Shown in pieces: positions 61,880-64,000 of a stretch of 64,000 nucleotides of DNA. Under the pieces are notes generated by a model that did no database searches, was not told the DNA's origin, and worked only from the letters and a program-made list of their open reading frames with translations. The position numbers were made by a program, and so were the translations under genes. The first letter of the stretch is position 1. Every line of letters begins with the position of its first letter. The stretch is from Bradyrhizobium semiaridum. GTDB taxonomy: Bacteria; Pseudomonadota; Alphaproteobacteria; Rhizobiales; Xanthobacteraceae. The stretch is taken from the NCBI RefSeq assembly GCF_020329505.1, contig NZ_JAGKJJ010000006.1, forward strand, positions 248,001 through 312,000, written 5' to 3'.

Positions 61880-63682
61880 TCACTCGGCCGCCGCGATCTG
61901 GCCGAACTCGGTGGCCTGCCGCTCGAACAGCGAACGGTAGATGCCGTTCGGCCGCGCGGCGAGCACCTCGTGCGTGCCCTGCTCGGCGATCTCGCCGCGA
62001 TCGAACACCAGGATGCGGTCCATGCTGCGCACGGTCGACAGCCGGTGTGCGATCACGATCGAGGTGCGGCCCTTCATCAGCCGCTCCATCGCCTGCTGGA
62101 TCAGCGCCTCCGATTCGGAATCGAGGCTCGAGGTCGCCTCGTCCAGGATCAAGACCGGAGCATCGGCCAGGAAGGCGCGCGCCAGCGCCACGCGCTGCCG
62201 CTCGCCGCCCGACAGTTTGACGCCACGCTCGCCGACCAGCGTGCCGTAGCCCTTCGGCAGGCGCATGATGAAGTCGTGCGCATTGGCAAGCCGCGCCGCC
62301 TGCTCGATCGCCTCCATGCTGGCGCCGGGCCGGCCGTAGGCGATGTTCTCCGCCAGCGTGCGATGGAACAGGATCGGCTCCTGCTGCACGATCGCGATCT
62401 GGCTGCGCAGCGATTGCTGCGTCGCCTTGGAGATGTCCTGACCGTCGATCAGGATTTTTCCGCCGGAGACGTCGTAGAGCCGCTGCAGCAGCTTGACGAA
62501 GGTGGTCTTGCCGGAGCCGGACCGTCCGACCAGGCCGACCCGTTCGCCGGCATCGATGTCGATCGATAGCCCGTCATAGAGCGGCCGGCGATGGCCGCCG
62601 TAATGGAAGGTCACGTTGTCGAACACGATGCGGCCACCTTCGATGTCGATCGGCTTCGCATCGACGGCGTCGACGATGCCGAGCGGCTCGGCATGGATCG
62701 CAACCAGCTCCTCCATGTCGTTCACCGAGCGCTGCAGATTGTTGATGTGCATGCCGACGTCGCGCAGGTAGGCGTGGATGATGTAGTAGCTGGTCAGCAC
62801 ATAGGTGACGTCACCCGGCGTGGCGCGGCCCGCCGCCCACAGCAGGATCGCACCGCCGATCACCGAGGCGCGGAAGCACAGCAGCACCAGGAGCTGCGCC
62901 GCGCCGGTGTGGTTGTAGCGGAACCAGGTCCGCCGCACCCGCCGCCGCCAGCGGCCGATCACGCCGCCGAGCCGGATATCCTCGCGCACCTCCGCGCCGA
63001 ACGACTTCACCACCGCGTTGCAGGTCAGCGCATCCGCCAGCGTGCCGCCGACCTTGGTGTCCCATGCGTTGGAGATGCGCGCGGCCGGCGCCACGTAGCC
63101 GATCTGGAACGCCATCGTCATCGCGACATAGATCACCGCGCCGACCGCAACCACCGCGCCGAGCTGCGGCCAGTGCAGGCCGAGCAGGATCATCGAGCCG
63201 AACAGCACCACCACCGACGGCAGCAGCGCCATCAGTACAGTGTCGTTCAGCACGTCGAGCGCCCACATGCCGCGCGTGATCTTGCGCACCGTGGAGCCGG
63301 CGAACGAATTGGCGTGCCAGTCGGTCGAGAAACGCTGCACGCGCATGAAGGCGCGCTGCCCGATATCGGACATCGACTGCAGCGTGAACGGCACGATGGT
63401 CTGGATACCGACCAGCCGCAGGATTACCGACAGCAGGCCGAGCCCGACGATCGCGCCGAAGGCGAGCAACGCGGCTTGGCGCGCGTCGGGGCTCGCCGCG
63501 CCCGCGGTCAGCGCGTCGACCAGGTGGCCGGAATAGACCGGCATGAACAGGTCGGCGGCGGTGGCGCCGAGAAATCCCGCGGTGACGATCGCAGCCCGCA
63601 GCGGCTGCTCCAGCCAGTGGCGGAAGACGAACGGAAGCACGATCCGGATCGCGGCCGGTCGTTTGGTCGTAGCAGTGGTCAT
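61880..63682 (-). CDS. ABC exporter, fused membrane and ATPase domains
   Basis: A 600-residue half-transporter. Six membrane helices (about 1-310) are followed by an ATPase domain with Walker A GLVGRSGSGKTTFVKLL near 385, signature KLSGGERQRVALARAFL near 488, and Walker B PVLILDEATSSLD. It should work as a homodimer; the layout is of MsbA/multidrug type and the substrate is unknown. It starts 149 bases after a possible leader peptide, with a hairpin between. Confidence 0.9.
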   Translation of the reverse strand: MTTATTKRPAAIRIVLPFVFRHWLEQPLRAAIVTAGFLGATAADLFMPVYSGHLVDALTAGAASPDARQAALLAFGAIVGLGLLSVILRLVGIQTIVPFTLQSMSDIGQRAFMRVQRFSTDWHANSFAGSTVRKITRGMWALDVLNDTVLMALLPSVVVLFGSMILLGLHWPQLGAVVAVGAVIYVAMTMAFQIGYVAPAARISNAWDTKVGGTLADALTCNAVVKSFGAEVREDIRLGGVIGRWRRRVRRTWFRYNHTGAAQLLVLLCFRASVIGGAILLWAAGRATPGDVTYVLTSYYIIHAYLRDVGMHINNLQRSVNDMEELVAIHAEPLGIVDAVDAKPIDIEGGRIVFDNVTFHYGGHRRPLYDGLSIDIDAGERVGLVGRSGSGKTTFVKLLQRLYDVSGGKILIDGQDISKATQQSLRSQIAIVQQEPILFHRTLAENIAYGRPGASMEAIEQAARLANAHDFIMRLPKGYGTLVGERGVKLSGGERQRVALARAFLADAPVLILDEATSSLDSESEALIQQAMERLMKGRTSIVIAHRLSTVRSMDRILVFDRGEIAEQGTHEVLAARPNGIYRSLFERQATEFGQIAAAE

Positions 63683-63799
63683 GGCCCATTCCGGCCACGC
63701 ATGATCCGCGCCGGCCGGCTCCATTTAAGGCGATGCGCGGACGGAATCCGGCCGCAAGCAACGCAGAGAACAATCGGTAAGGTGTTGGGAAGCTTGGAT

Positions 63800-63820
63800 G
63801 ATCGGGGATAGGCCCCGATC
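63800..63820 (-). promoter_or_regulatory. hairpin between leader peptide and ABC exporter
   Basis: GATCGGGG and CCCCGATC, an 8-base perfect stem with a 5-base loop, lie 11 bases after the leader stop codon and 117 before the exporter start. No T-tract follows, so a rho-independent attenuator in the strict sense is not supported. Confidence 0.45.
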
Positions 63821-63831
63821 AGAGCTGGGAG

Positions 63832-63897
63832 CTAACGCGCTGACGCGTCCAGCATCATCGAACGCGGGCGCGCGATCTGCGAAATATACGAATTCAT
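63832..63897 (-). CDS. possible 21-aa leader peptide upstream of ABC exporter
   Basis: ATG at 63897 is preceded by GGGGAG at 6-base spacing and encodes MNSYISQIARPRSMMLDASA plus Arg and a TAG stop at 63832. A second ATG two codons upstream (63903) has poor spacing. Length and position fit a regulatory leader or a small protein. No known leader family is recognised. Confidence 0.4.
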   Translation of the reverse strand: MNSYISQIARPRSMMLDASAR

Positions 63898-64000
63898 GCG
63901 CATCTCCCCGGTTCGAGCAACGAAGCGCTGCTTATAAATGCATCACGCGTGATTGGCAAGGTAACATCGCCGTGAGTGCGGCAATGTGTGTCAATCGCGT

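Larger units (their letters stand above)
63683..64000. other. region upstream of ABC exporter
   Basis: Apart from the leader ORF and hairpin listed above, no gene is seen. The last 70 bases are less GC-rich (TTATAAATGCATCACGCGTG near 63930) and could hold the promoter. Confidence 0.4.

Overview
This window looks like a chromosomal segment of a Bradyrhizobium-type alphaproteobacterium (order Hyphomicrobiales). The basis is high GC content, the gene order of the division and cell-wall cluster, a long alphaproteobacterial FtsZ, a type A RNase P RNA, and several families of dispersed palindromic repeats that I associate with Bradyrhizobium and relatives. Genus assignment is inference; no search was run.

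Layout. Bases 1-19,310 hold accessory and housekeeping genes: the C-terminal half of a SulP transporter, a membrane-anchored GH17 protein, a GlcD-type FAD oxidase, a thioesterase, a UvrD/PcrA helicase with a palindromic repeat inserted in frame, an OmpA-like protein, a two-gene ABC-2 transporter, an L,D-transpeptidase, a TetR repressor facing a membrane protein across a double palindromic operator, a fused MFS/spermidine synthase and a PYROXD2-like oxidoreductase. Bases 19,376-22,820 are a complete IS1-family transposon with 21 bp perfect inverted repeats and an 8 bp target duplication (GGATTCCT). It carries a HigB-like toxin, a 382-residue HTH plus ImmA/IrrE antitoxin and three small unknown genes. 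Bases 23,000-28,130 carry an Flp pilin, prmA, a YkgJ-type pseudogene, aminopeptidase P and a Bcr/CflA efflux protein.

Bases 28,150-53,760, all on the minus strand, form the envelope and division block. In transcription order it reads rsmH, ftsL, ftsI, murE, murF, mraY, murD, ftsW, murG, murC, murB, ddl, ftsQ, ftsA, ftsZ, lpxC, bamD, recN, ligA. Together these make the lipid-linked peptidoglycan precursor (MurB-MurF, Ddl, MraY, MurG), polymerise and crosslink it at the septum (FtsW, FtsI), assemble the divisome (FtsZ, FtsA, FtsQ, FtsL) and start outer-membrane biogenesis (LpxC, BamD). In this sequence ftsL is split by a -1 frame change. Three operon-internal gaps are filled by palindromic repeats, and no mraZ lies upstream.

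Bases 54,215-64,000 hold an amidase, a FecR plus CHASE2-cyclase pair, an ECF sigma factor with a YciI partner, rnpB, an alpha/beta hydrolase, a TauE/SafE permease and an ABC exporter preceded by a possible 21-residue leader peptide and a hairpin.

The strongest candidates for something new are the toxin-antitoxin-carrying transposon with its unknown passengers, the broken ftsL, the coding palindrome in uvrD and the leader-plus-hairpin arrangement.
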